Below, piece after piece: positions 11,248 to 24,036 of a stretch of 64,000 bases of DNA. This DNA comes from Mesostigma viride (lineage: Eukaryota; Streptophyta; Mesostigmatophyceae; Mesostigmatales; Mesostigmataceae): the NCBI GenBank assembly GCA_009746045.1, contig RPFO01000076.1, forward strand, positions 3,574,920 to 3,638,919, written 5' to 3'. The notes under the pieces are model-generated. The model saw only the letters and a program-made list of their open reading frames with translations. It was not told where the DNA came from and did no database searches. The number at the start of each line of letters is the position of its first letter. Position 1 is the first letter of the stretch. Both the position numbers and the translations under genes were made by a program.

Positions 11248-11684
11248 GCTAGCTAAACCCTGCACACATCTCGGTAGAGTCAGCTAAGCCGATCCTAATC
11301 CACATCTGGCATCCATCCCTTTAGTCTAGTTGCCATGGAGCGTTTCTTGGTCTCGCACATGTCGATCATGGTGGTGCTAGGCTTTCACTTGGGTCACCCT
11401 TTCCATGTTTGCTATGCCTTTGGTCTGGTTAGGTTATAGGTGTAGATGTGCACATACTGCATTTGCCGAGTTTCTAATCGGTGCTCCTGTTTGATGCTTT
11501 TTTTCCCCTTCATATCGTTTCGACGTTTGCATGCTACCTGCCGGATTATAACATCGGACGTTGCTACCTGCCTGCATAACGATAGTTTGCAAGAAATCTT
11601 CATTTTGCCGAAACACAAAAAAAGGTGATCTTTTGCCGCAACGTGGATGGTAGGCTGACTAAAATTGTTCTATCAAAACGGCGT
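11248..11684. other. Non-coding stretch ending in a duplicated flank
   Basis: No gene is seen. The end (about 11590-11684: CCGAAACACAAAAAAAGGTG, then a TGCCGCAACGTGGATGGTAG stretch, then TTGTTCTATCAAAACGG) is a diverged direct copy of about 10138-10224. The two copies flank the nested palindrome. Confidence 0.6.
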
Positions 11685-14600
11685 TTACATGTGGGGGGGT
11701 GCTGGCCTGAATAACTAAATGTGGGGGGGTGCTGTCATGAATGAATACATGTGGGGGTGTGCTGCTACGTATAAATGCATGTGCGGGGGGGTGATGGCAT
11801 GAATAATAAATGTGGGGGGGTGCTGCTACGTATCAATACATGTGGTGGGGGTGATGGCATGAATAATTAAATGTGGGGGGGGTGATGGCATGAATAATTA
11901 AATGTGGGCGGGTGCTGGCATGAATAAATGAATGTGGGGGTGTGATGGCATGAATAATTAAATGTGGGGGGGTGCTGCTACGTATAAATACATGTGGGGG
12001 GTTGCTGGCATGAATAAATAAATGTGTGGGGGTGATGCTACGTATAAATACATGTGGAGGGGTGCTGCTACGTATCAATACATGTGGTGGGGGTGATGCT
12101 ACGTATCAATACATGTGTGGGGGGGTGATGGCATGAATAATTTAATGTGGGGGGTGCTGGCGTGAATTAATAAATGTGGGGGGGTGCTGCTACGTATAAA
12201 TACATGTTGGGGGGTGCTGGCATGAATAATTTAACGTGGGAGGTGCTGGCATGAATAAATAAATGTAAGGGGTTGCTGGCATGAATAAATGAAAGTGGGG
12301 GGTTGCTGGCATGAATAATTAAATGTGGAGGGGTGCTGCTACGTATACATGCATGTGGGGGGTTGCTGGCATGAATAAATAAATGTGGGGGGGTGCTGGC
12401 ATGAATAATTAAATGTGGGGGGGTGCTGGCATGAATAAATGAATGTGGGGGTGTGATGGCATGAATAATTAAATGTGGGGGGGTGCTGCTACGTATAAAT
12501 ACATGTGGCCGGGGGGGTGATGCTACGTATAAATACATGTTGGGGGGTGCTGGCATGAATAATTAAATGTGGGGGGGTGATGGCATGAATAATTAAATGT
12601 GGGGGGTGCTGGCATGAATAAATGAATGTGGGGGTGTGATGGCATGAATAATTAAATGTGGGGGGGTGCTGCTACGTTAAAATACATGTGGGGGGTTGCT
12701 GGCATGAATAAATAAATGTGGGGGGGTGCTGTCATGAATAATTAAGTGTGGGGGGTTGCTGCTATGTATAAATACATGTGGAGGGGTGCTGCTACGTATC
12801 AATACATGTGGTGGGGGTGATGCTACGTATCAATACATGTGTGGGGGGGGATGGCATGAATACTTTAACGTGGGAGGTGCTGGCATGAATAAATAAATGT
12901 GGGGGGGTGATGGCATGAATAATTAAATGTGGGGGGTGCTGGCATGAATAAATAAATGTGGGGGGGTGATGCTACGTATAAATAAATGTGGGGGGGTGCT
13001 GGCATGAATAATTAAATGTGGGGGGGTGCTGCTACGTATAAATGCATGTGGGGGGTTGCTGGCATGAATGAATGAATGTACGTGGGGGGTTGCTGGCATG
13101 AATAAATATATGTGGGGGGGTGCTGCTACGCATACATGCATGTGGGGGGTTGCTGGCATGAATAAATAAATGTGGGGGGGTGATGGCAGGAATAATTTAA
13201 TGTGGGGGGTGCTGGCATGAATAAATAAATGTGGGGGGGTGATGCTACGTATAAATACATGTGGGGGGTGCTGGCATGAATAATTAAATGTGGGGGGTGC
13301 TGCTACGTATAAATGCATGTGGGGGGTTGCTGGCATGAATAAATGAATGTGGGGGTTGCTGGCATGAATAAATAAATGTGGGGGGTGCTGCTACGTATAC
13401 ATGCATGTGGGGGGTTGCTGGCATGAATAAATGAATGTGGGGGGTGATGGCATGAATATTTAAATGTGGGGGGGTGCTGGCATGAATAAATGAATGTGGG
13501 GGTGTGATGGCATGAATAATTTAACCCCATGTAGGGGGTGCTGCTACGTACAAATACATGTGGGGGGGTGCTGCTACGTAAAAATACATGTGGGGGGTTG
13601 CTGGCATGTTAATAAATGTGGGGGGTTGCTGGCATGAATAAGTAAATGTGGGGGGGTGCTGGCATGAATACATAAATGTGGGGGGTGATGGCATGAATAA
13701 ATAAATGTGGGGGGTTGCTGGCATGAATAAATACATGTGGGGGGGTGATGGCATGAATAATTAAATGTGGGGGGGTGCTGGCATGAATAAATGAATGTGG
13801 GGGGGTGATGGCATGAATAATTAAACGTGGGGGGGTGCTGCTACGTATAAATGCATGTGGGGGGTTGCTGGCATGAATAAATATATGTGGGGGGTGCTGT
13901 CATGAAAAATTAAATGTGGGGGGTGCTGCTACGTATAAATACATGTGGGGGGTGATGCTACGTATCAATACATGTGGGGGTTGCTGTCGTGAATTTAATT
14001 AAATGTGGGGGGTTGCTGGCATGAATAAATAAATGTGGGGGGTTGCTGGCATGAATAAATAAATGTGGGGGGTGATGGCATGAATAATTAAATGTGGGGG
14101 GGTGCTGCTACGTATAAATACATGTGGGGGGGTGCTGGCATGAATAATTAAATATGTGGGGGGGTGCTGGCATGAATAAATAAATGTGGGGGGTGATGCT
14201 ACGTATAAATACATGTGGGGGGTTGCTGGCATGAATAAATAAATGTGGGGGGTTGCTGGCATGAATAAATAAATGTGGGGGGTTGCTGGCATGAATAAAT
14301 AAATGTGTGCGGGTTATGGCATGAATAATTAAATGTGGGGGGGTGCAGGCATGAGTTAGTGGGGGGTGCTGCTACGTATAAATGCATGTGGGGGGTGATG
14401 CTACGTATCAATACATGTGGGGGGTTGCTGGCATGAATAAATAAATGTGGGGGGGTGATCCATGCATGAATAATTAAATATGGGGGGTGATGGCATGAAC
14501 TATTAAATGTGGGGGGTGCTGCTACGTATAAATGCATGTGGGGGGTGCTGGCATGAATAAATAAATGTGGGGGGGGCTGGCATGAATAAATAAATGTGGG

Positions 14601-17600
14601 GGTGATGGCATGAATAATTAAATGTGGGGGGTTGCTGGCATGAATAAATAAATGTGGGGGGTGCTGCTACGTATAAATAAATGTTGGGGGGTGCTGGCAT
14701 GAATAATTAAATGTGGGGGGGTGCTGGCATGAATAAATGAATGTGGGGGGAGTGTGCTGTCGTGAATAATCAAATGTGGGGGGGTGCTGGCATAAATAAA
14801 TACATGTGGGGGGGTGATGGCATGAATAAATGAATGTGGGAGGTGCTGCTACGTATAAATGCATGTGGGGGGTTGCTGGCATGAATAAATAAATGTGGGG
14901 GGTGATGGCATGAATAAATAAATGTGGGGGGGTGATGCTACGTATAAATACATGTGGAGGGGTGCTGCTACGTATCAATACCTGTGGTGGGGGTGATGCT
15001 ACGTATCAATACATGTGTGGGGGGGGATGGCATGAATAATTTAACGTGGGAGGTGCTGGCATGAATAAATAAATGTGGGGGGGTGATGGCATGAATAATT
15101 AAATGTGGGGGGTGCTGGCATGAATTAATAAATGTGGGGGGGTGATGCTACGTATAAATGAATGTGGGGGGGTGCTGGCATGAATAATTTAATGTGGGGG
15201 GGTGCTGCTACGTATAAATGCATGTGGGGGGTTGCCGGCATGAATAAATGAATGTGGGGGGTTGCTGGCATGAATAAGTAAATGTGGGGGGGTGCTGCTA
15301 CGCATACATGCATGTGGGGGGTTGCTGGCATGAATAAAAAAATGTGGGGGGGTGATGCTACGTATAAATACATGTGGGGGGGTGCTGGCATGAATAAATA
15401 AATGTGGGGGGGTGCTGCTACGTATAAATGCATGTGGGGGGTTGCTGGCATGAATAAATGAATGTGGGGGGTTGCTGGCATGACCAAATAAATGTGGGGG
15501 GGTGCTGCTACGTATACATGCATGTGGGGGGTTGCTGGCATGAATAAATAAATGTGGGGGGGTGATGGCATGAATAATTAAATGTGTGGGGGTGCTGGCA
15601 TGAATAATTAAATGTGGGGGGTGCTGCTACGTATAAATGCATGTGGGGGGTTGCTGGCATGAATAAATAAATGTGGGGGGGTGCTGGCATGAATAATTAA
15701 ATGTGGGGGGTGCTGGCATGAATAAATGAATGTGGGGGTGTGATGGCATGAATAATTAAATGTGGGGGGGTGCTGCTACGTATAAATACATGTGGCCGGG
15801 GGGTGATGCTACGTATAAATACATGTTGGGGGTGCTGGCATGAATAATTAAATGTGGGGGGGTGATGGCATGAATAATTAAATGTGGGGGGTGCTGGCAT
15901 GAATAAATGAATGTGGGGGTGTGATGGCATGAATAATTAAATGTGGGGGGGTGCTGCTACGTTAAAATACATGTGGGGGGTTGCTGGCATGAATAAATAA
16001 ATGTGGGGGGGTGCTGTCATGAATAATTAAGTGTGGGGGGTTGCTGCTATGTATAAATACATGTGGAGGGGTGCTGCTACGTATCAATACATGTGGTGGG
16101 GGTGATGCTACGTATCAATACATGTGTGGGGGGGATGGCATGAATACTTTAACGTGGGAGGTGCTGGCATGAATAAATAAATGTGGGGGGGTGATGGCAT
16201 GAATAATTAAATGTGGGGGTGCTGGCATGAATAAATAAATGTGGGGGGGTGATGCTACGTATAAATAAATGTGGGGGGTGCTGGCATGAATAATTAAATG
16301 TGGGGGGGTGCTGCTACGTATAAATGCATGCGGGGGGTTGCTGGCATGAATAAATGAATGTACGTGGGGGTTGCTGGCATGAATAAATATATGTGGGGGG
16401 GTGCTGCTACGCATACATGCATGTGGGGGGTTGCTGGCATGAATAAATAAATGTGGGGGGTGATGGCAGGAATAATTTAATGTGGGGGTGCTGGCATGAA
16501 TAAATAAATGTGGGGGGGTGATGCTACGTATAAATACATGTGGGGGGGTGCTGGCATGAATAATTAAATGTGGGGGGTGCTGCTACGTATAAATGCATGT
16601 GGGGGGTTGCTGGCATGAATAAATGAATGTGGGGGGTTGCTGGCATGAATAAATAAATGTGGGGGGGTGCTGCTACGTATACATGCATGTGGGGGGTTGC
16701 TGGCATGAATAAATGAATGTGGGGGGGTGATGGCATGAATATTTAAATGTGGGGGGGTGCTGGCATGAATAAATGAATGTGGGGGTGTGATGGCATGAAT
16801 AATTTAATGTAGGGGGTGCTGCTACGTACAAATACATGTGGGGGGGTGCTGCTACGTAAAAATACATGTGGGGGGTTGCTGGCATGTTAATAAATGTGGG
16901 GGGTTGCTGGCATGAATAAGTAAATGTGGGGGGGTGCTGGCATGAATACATAAATGTGGGGGGGTGATGGCATGAATAAATAAATGTGGGGGTTGCTGGC
17001 ATGAATAAATACATGTGGGGGGTGATGGCATGAATAATTAAATGTGGGGGGGTGCTGGCATGAATAAATGAATGTGGGGGGTGATGGCATGAATAATTAA
17101 ACGTGGGGGGTGCTGCTACGTATAAATGCATGTGGGGGGTTGCTGGCATGAATAAATATATGTGGGGGGTGCTGTCATGAAAAATTAAATGTGGGGGGGT
17201 GCTGCTACGTATAAATACATGTGGGGGGGTGATGCTACGTATCAATACATGTGGGGGGTTGCTGTCGTGAATTTAATTAAATGTGGGGGGTTGCTGGCAT
17301 GAATAAATAAATGTGGGGGGTTGCTGGCATGAATAAATAAATGTGGGGGGGTGATGGCATGAATAATTAAATGTGGGGGGGTGCTGCTACGTATAAATAC
17401 ATGTGGGGGGGTGCTGGCATGAATAATTAAATATGTGGGGGGGTGCTGGCATGAATAAATAAATGTGGGGGGGTGATGCTACGTATAAATACATGTGGGG
17501 GGGTGATGCTACGTATAAATACATGTGGGGGGTTGCTGGCATGAATAAATAAATGTGGGGGTTGCTGGCATGAATAAATAAATGTGGGGGGTTGCTGGCA

Positions 17601-19019
17601 TGAATAAATAAATGTGTGCGGGTTATGGCATGAATAATTAAATGTGGGGGGGGTGCAGGCATGAGTTAGTGGGGGGGTGCTGCTACGTATAAATGCATGT
17701 GGGGGGTGATGCTACGTATCAATACATGTGGGGGGTTGCTGGCATGAATAAATAAATGTGGGGGGGTGATCCATGCATGAATAATTAAATGTGGGGGGGT
17801 GATGGCATGAACTATTAAATGTGGGGGGGTGCTGCTACGTATAAATGCATGTGGGGGGGTGCTGGCATGAATAAATAAATGTGGGGGGGGGCTGGCATGA
17901 ATAAATAAATGTGGGGGGTGATGGCATGAATAATTAAATGTGGGGGTTGCTGGCATGAATAAATAAATGTGGGGGGTGCTGCTACGTATAAATAAATGTT
18001 GGGGGTGCTGGCATGAATAATTAAATGTGGGGGGGGTGCTGGCATGAATAAATGAATGTGGGGGGAGTGTGCTGTCGTGAATAATCAAATGTGGGGGGGT
18101 GCTGGCATAAATAAATACATGTGGGGGGTGATGGCATGAATAAATGAATGTGGGAGGTGCTGCTACGTATAAATGCATGTGGGGGTTGCTGGCATGAATA
18201 AATAAATGTGGGGGTGTGATGGCATGAATAAATAAATGTGGGGGGTGATGCTACGTATAAATACATGTGGAGGGGTGCTGCTACGTATCAATACCTGTGG
18301 TGGGGGTGATGTCACGTATCAATACATGTGTGGGGGGGATGGCATGAATAATTTAACGTGGGAGGTGCTGGCATGAATAAATAAATGTGGGGGGTGATGG
18401 CATGAATAATTAAATGTGGGGGGTGCTGGCATGAATTAATAAATGTGGGGGGGTGATGCTACGTATAAATGAATGTGGGGGGGTGCTGGCATGAATAATT
18501 TAATGTGGGGGGTGCTGCTACGTATAAATGCATGTGGGGGGTTGCCGGCATGAATAAATGAATGTGGGGGGTTGCTGGCATGAATAAGTAAATGTGGGGG
18601 GGTGCTGCTACGCATACATGCATGTGGGGGGTTGCTGGCATGAATAAATAATGTGGGGGGGTGATGCTACGTATAAATACATGTGGGGGGGTGCTGGCAT
18701 GAATAAATAAATGTGGGGGGGTGCTGCTACGTATAAATGCATGTGGGGGGTTGCTGGCATGAATAAATGAATGTGGGGGTTGCTGGCATGACCAAATAAA
18801 TGTGGGGGGTGCTGCTACGTATACATGCATGTGGGGGGTTGCTGGCATGAATAAATAAATGTGGGGGGGTGATGGCATGAATAATTAAATGTGTGGGGGT
18901 GCTGGCATGAATAATTAAATGTGGGGGGTGCTGCTACGTATAAATAAATGTTGGGGGGTGCTGGCATGAATAATTAAATGTGGGGGGGGTGCTGGCATGA
19001 ATATATAAATGTGGGGGGG
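11685..19019. repeat. G-rich minisatellite, about 30-bp units, main block
   Basis: About 240 tandem units with the core ATGTGGGGGGTGCTGGCATG and AATAAATAA, plus a second core GGGTGCTGCTACGTATAAAT. Unit types alternate: TGCTGGCATGAATAAATAA, TGATGGCATGAATAATTAA and TGCTGCTACGTATAAATAC. Each unit has a run of 5-8 G. The minus-strand open frames through it (HLFIHASTPPH-type) come from the repeat and are not genes. A 3.3-kb higher-order period links 12.37-15.64 kb with 15.64-18.94 kb. Confidence 0.92.
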
Positions 19020-19877
19020 TGATTAATTAATTAATTAATAGACACGTGACTGCGTCACGTGAGCATAAGTCCTCAGTGGGAGGGGAACATGGGATGGAAT
19101 GGATGGTATAGGCTATCTAGGTCCTAGTTACAGGGGTGTGGGCACCGCGGCCCGAATCGCTATGAATGCCATACTTGGTCACACGCGGAGCCCCCACAGA
19201 CTTGGGGGTGGTCTCCTTCATCACTACTTGCCATCTATCCTTGCGCACCATCTGCCTCCATATTACAGACAAACCAGGAGGCTGCCCGGGGGTGAGCCCG
19301 TCACGTCTAGTGTAGCACATGTCCATGCCGAGTCTATCACGAAAAGTCCACGGGTGGCGGCCCTGCTGTGCGCGGCCGGGGGCACGCCAGGTGAGGACAT
19401 ATCGCCCAGGCTGGGCGGGCTTGGTGCCAGCTAGTCTATTTGATGTATCTACCTGATCTGTGCGGGCCAGGTGCCCGGCTAGGCCCAGGCGCCTGTGCCT
19501 AATAATGTGGGAAACATAGGGCAAATCCGCGTACAAATCCTCATTACTAATGTGCAAACCAAAGGGGATGTTAAGGGCCTGGCGCAGCATCTTGGTGACG
19601 GCGCCGTCGAGTCGTTGCTCCAGCTCCGGCGTCAGTGCCCACGTCTCGGCGCCGTAGGTCAGGATCGTCAGAATGACGACCTCGAAGAGGTCACGCTTGA
19701 CGATCCGGGGTAGGGCGGGGTTGCTCCACCAGCGGCGGTGGTCATGGAGGTGCGCCCACGCCATGCCGATCCGTGTCGTCATGTCGTCCTCGCAGTCGGG
19801 AAGCCAACTGCCGAGCAGCTTGAAGCGGCCTGAAGGAGGGTAGTTGACCTCGGCATCGTCTAAGAGGCGGAGTGTGA
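19020..19877 (-). mobile_element. 5'-truncated L1-like LINE, 3' fragment inserted in the minisatellite
   Basis: Minus strand. The coding part (about 19877-19117) encodes the C-terminal part of a non-LTR reverse transcriptase protein: AETWALTPELEQRL, then GLAGHLARTDQ, ending in HTPVTRT and stop. The 3' untranslated region has a perfect hairpin (CACGTGAC, loop GCA, GTCACGTG; 19043-19061) and a (TTAA)n tail at 19022-19040. The same sequence with the same 3' end is found at 46.3-49.6 kb. The 5' truncation and the simple-repeat tail are typical of target-primed reverse transcription. Confidence 0.85.
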
Positions 19878-21297
19878 TGGCATGAATAAATGAATGTGGG
19901 GGTGTGATGGCATGAATAATTAAATGTGGGGGGGTGCTGCTACGTATAAATACATGTGGGGGGGTGCTGCTACGTATAAATACATGTGGGGGGTTGCTGG
20001 CATGAATAAATAAATGTGGGGGGGTGCTGGCATGAATAAATAAATGTGGGGGGTGATGGCATGAATAAATAAATGTGGGGGGTGATGGCATGAATAAATA
20101 AATGTGGGGGGTTGCTGGCATGAATAAATAAATGCGGGGGGGGGGTGATGGCATGAATAAATAAATGTGGGGGGGTGCTGCTACGTATAAATGCATGTGG
20201 GGGGGTGCTGGCATGAATAATTAAATGTGGGGGGTGCTGCTACGTATAAATACATGTGGGGGGGTGATGCTACGTATCAATACATGTGGGGGGTTGCTGG
20301 CATGAATAAATAAATGTTGGGGGTTGCTGGCATGAATAAAAAAATGTGGGGGGTTGCTGGCATGAATAAATAACTGTGGGGGGGTGATGGCATGAATAAT
20401 TGAAAGTGGGGGGGTGATGGCATGAATAAATAAATGTGGGGGGGTGCTGGCACGAATAAATAAATGTGGGGGTTGCTGGCATGAATAAATAAATGTGGGG
20501 GGTGATGCTACGTATCAATACATGTGGGGGGTTGCTGGCATGAATAAATAAATGTGGGGGGTTGCTGGCATGAATAAATAAATGTGGGGGGTGATGGCAT
20601 GAATAAATAAATGTGTGGGGGTGATGGCATGAATAAATAAATGTGGGGGGTGATGGCATGTATTATTAAATGTGGGGGGGTGCTGCTACGTATAAATGCA
20701 TGTGGGGGGTTGCTGGCATGAATAAATAAATGTGGGGGGTTGCTAGCATGAATAAATAAATGTGGGGGGGTGATGGCATGAATAATTAAATGTGGGGGGG
20801 TGATGGCATGAATTATTAAATGTGGGGGGGTGCTGCTACGTATAAATGCATGTGGGGGGTTGCTGGCATGAATAAATAAATGTGGGGGGGTGCTGGCATG
20901 AATAAATAAATGTGGGGGGGTGATGGCATGAATAATTAAATGTGGGGGGATGATGGCATGATATGTGAAATGTGGGGGGTGCTGCTACGTATAAATAAAT
21001 GTTGGGGGGTGCTGGCATGAATAATTAAATGTGTGGGGGGGTGCTGGCATGAATAAATGAATGTGGGGGGGTGCTGTCATGAATAATTAAGTGTGGGGGG
21101 GTGCTGGCATGAATAAATACATGTGGGGGGTGATGGCATGAATAAATAAATGTGGGAGGTGCTGCTACGTATAAATGCATGTGGGGGGTTGTTGGCATGA
21201 ATAAATAAATGTGGGGGGGTGCTGGCATGAATAGTTAAATGTGGGGGGGTGATGGCATGAATTATTAAATGTGGGGGGGTGCTGGCATGAATAAATT
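19878..21297. repeat. G-rich minisatellite, block after the LINE
   Basis: The same unit family continues for about 47 units, and the array stops abruptly at AATAAATTTTTGTTGTGCAC. The LINE therefore inserted into an already existing array. Confidence 0.9.
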
Positions 21298-21340
21298 TTT
21301 GTTGTGCACTGTTCTTCATTGTTGTGATAGAATTCACTCA

Positions 21341-21698
21341 TGTACGTAAGGGTCTCGCTGCGGGTAGACCCTCGGAATTTTGTTTTTGTATTGACGTAAG
21401 GGTCTCGCTGCAGCGAGACCCCAAGGAATGTCAATTTTTCATGTTTTCATGATGGGGGGGTCTTTCTTTTCTCACCCTTAAAATGATTTTTTTTTTTATC
21501 GACGTTAGGGTCTCGCTGCAGCGAGACCCCTACGAATGTCGACTTTTAATGTTTGCAAGATGGGAGGGGGCTTTCTTCGCTCACACTAAAAATGATTTGT
21601 TTTTGTTTGACGTTAGGGTCTCGCTGCAGCGAGACCCCAAGGAATGTATACTTTTTATGTTTGCATGATGGGAGGTTGCTTTCTTCGCTCACCCTAGA
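21341..21698. repeat. 108-bp tandem units each carrying a palindrome
   Basis: Palindromes start at 21350, 21400, 21508 and 21616; the last three are exactly 108 bp apart. The unit reads palindrome, then AAGGAATGT, a T-rich part, TTTGCAAGATGGGAGG, CTTTCTTCGCTCAC, then AAAATGATTTGTTTTTG. Three copies are perfect with GGGTCTCGCTGC on both arms. The copy at 21350 has a right arm complementary to GGGTCTACCCGC. The array is cut by the element at 21699 and resumes at 23846. Confidence 0.85.
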
Positions 21699-23845
21699 AA
21701 TCGGATTTCTCTAAAAATAGTTTATTAAACAGAATGCGGGAAAGAAAGGGCCGCCACAACCTTGTGGCTGTACATGCAGAGAGACTTGTTAGACGAATGG
21801 GGACGACTTGTTGTTTACCGGGGAATCCTACTGGCAACTAGCTTTGCCTTTTGTAAGTCAGGCGCCGTTTGTTTGAACGGCCGGCCATGTGTGGAATGCT
21901 GACGGAAGTTGCGTCAAAAAGCTGTAATAAAATCTGATGTAACCAGCACTCACCAATTGATTGGTGTGCTGCTTGGTTGGGTAGTGTGTTCAGGGTTGCA
22001 TTCGAAGAGTACACATGGCCTGACAGCTCAGACGTGTGACAGATGAGCTGGCTGGCTGAATTATTAAATTGTCAGCGTTAGGATATTTCTGGTTTTACCG
22101 TTTTCCATTTTGACGGTAGGCTTGATAAGCATGGTCGGCGGGTTGTGACCCGTAATTGTTTCTTTGAATGTGCTCACTGAAGCAGTATGAGCGGCCTCGC
22201 TGCTATGGCGGCGGGGCTAAAGAAAATTAGGCAAAGACCCCGTCCTTGCCTGCTATGAAGTCGCGGGCTTTGCGACTTCACGGCAGGTAGGGGCGGTTTG
22301 AACGGAACGGAAATTTCGCGTTACCAATGTGCCAAGTGGTTCTGGTTGGCACCTTGCTGGGCAGCGTCTCGGTGGTCATAGAAAGTGGGCTGGGCGCCCC
22401 GCCCCGGCTGCTGGTAATTCCAGCAGCGGAGCCAATCATGTCGACTAAGAAGTCCGCAGCTAATGCGGAAACTGTGCGAAGGTCAATAGATTAATTTGGA
22501 TTCCATGAGACTGCGCTGGTAGTCAGTCAGCGGCCCACAGCCTAGGGCGCTGCATGGCGCTGCCTTCGGCTTGGTGCGCGGCCCTTTTTTGTTATGGGCC
22601 AGCGAGGGATATAAGGGTGACGCGCGGCCGGCTAATTTCTTGCGTTCCGGAAGAAAATATATTTGCAAAATTCCCACAAAAGGAACCGAGTATCGGAAAG
22701 GCGTCTCGGCTGGCAGTGGCAGTGCCTGGCCTTGTTGTCTCTCCCTGCTCAGCACCCGGCAGGTAGCGGTTCAAACCCTGGTGGCGTCGGAATGCGAATT
22801 TTCTGGGTTTTTATCTGGAATAATATTTTGCTGAGGCGGCTCCGCGGATTCGCTAACCTTTTATCGTCGCGCCCCTTAGGGGGTTATTATAGCCTTGTGC
22901 GGGCTGAGTCGCCATGAAGGAGATGTTGCGACACGCCCCACTTTGTGGTCTTTTTATGGAAGCGGCTACCCTCGAGGCTGCCTGGAAGAGGGGGGGGATT
23001 CTTCTTCTTTTCTTTGTTCACTGTTATTGGGGCAACAGTGATCCTATCAAGTTTTGTTTCCTGAACGGCGACAGTGCGGGGGAGGAGGGCAATGGCGCCA
23101 GGGACTGGGGTGGATCGGGGGGCTCTTGCTCCTGCATGCGAGGGAGACGAGATGACTACTTAAACCTGCCTTTGGCAGCCTGGGGCTCTACTCATTGTTT
23201 TCAATCAAATGCTGGTTTTCTTGGGAGCTCAAGTGTCATAATCGGATTTCTCTGAAAATAGTTTATTAAACAGAATGCGGGAAAGAAAGGGCCGCCACAA
23301 CCTTGTGGCTGTACATGCAGAGAGGCTTGTTAGACGAATGGGGACGACTTGTTGTTTACCGGGGAATCCTACTGGCAACTAGCTTTGCCTTTTGTAAGTC
23401 AGGCGCCGTTTGTTTGAACGGCCGGCCATGTGTGGAATGCTGACGGAAGTTGCGTCAAAAAGCTGTAATAAAATCTGATGTAACCAGCACTCACCAATTG
23501 ATTGGTGTGCTGCTTGGTTGGGTAGTGTGTTCAGGGTTGCATTCGAAGAGTACACATGGCCTGACAGCTCAGACGTGTGACAGATGAGCTGGCTGGCTGA
23601 ATTATTAAATTGTCAGCGTTAGGATATTTCTGGTTTTACCGTTTTCCATTTTGACGGTAGGCTTGATAAGCATGGTCGGCGGGTTGTGACCCGTAATTGT
23701 TTCTTCCCACCCATCCCACCCTTGGGGGGCTCTTGCTCCTGCATGCGAGGGAGACGAGATGACTACTTAAACCTGCCTTTGGCAGGGGCTCTACTCATTG
23801 TTTTCAATCAAATGCTGGTTTTCTTGGGAGCTCAAGTGTCATAAT
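21699..23845 (+). mobile_element. Non-autonomous split-direct-repeat element, family 2
   Basis: A1 21699-22165, internal 22166-23115, B1 23116-23239, A2 23240-23705, linker CCCACCCATCCCACCC, B2 23724-23845. The start (AATCGGATTTCTCTAAAAAT) and the hairpin after GGGCCGC match the start of family 1 in layout but not closely in sequence. The left flank ends in GAAAT and the right flank starts GATCTG. B1 meets A2 as ATAATCGG and B2 ends ATAAT. The shared AAT fits site-specific recombination of a circle without an ordinary target duplication. The internal region has only short frames. Confidence 0.75.
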
Positions 23846-24036
23846 GATCTGTTTTTGTTTTGACGTGAGGGTCTCGCTGCAGCGAGACGCCAAAGTTTTG
23901 CATTAAAGTAAATGTCCCTTTTAGAATCCATGAAAGGGTCTAGCTGCAGCGAGACCCCTCCCCATCGTTATTCTGCCGGCAATTCAGATTCTGAATGACA
24001 TTTGTGAAACTTGCTTTTTTTGGATTTTGTTCTGCA
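23846..24036. repeat. Resumed 108-bp unit and further palindromes
   Basis: GATCTGTTTTTGTTTTGACG continues the array interrupted at 21698. Palindromes: 23869-23890 (right arm GCAGCGAGACGCC) and 23936-23957 (GGGTCTAGCTGC with GCAGCGAGACCC). The stretch TTTTTTTGGATTTTGTTCTGCAG ending at 24036 looks like a splice acceptor, so part of this may be an intron or 5' region of the following gene. Confidence 0.65.

Noticed and set aside
11833-20659. Many long minus-strand open frames (HLFIHASTPPH-type) in the minisatellite
   Set aside because: The repeat unit lacks stops in those frames by composition. All frames give low-complexity peptides and none has gene features.
11685-21297. CRISPR-like array
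   Set aside because: Regular 30-bp units without unique spacers in eukaryotic sequence; it is a minisatellite.
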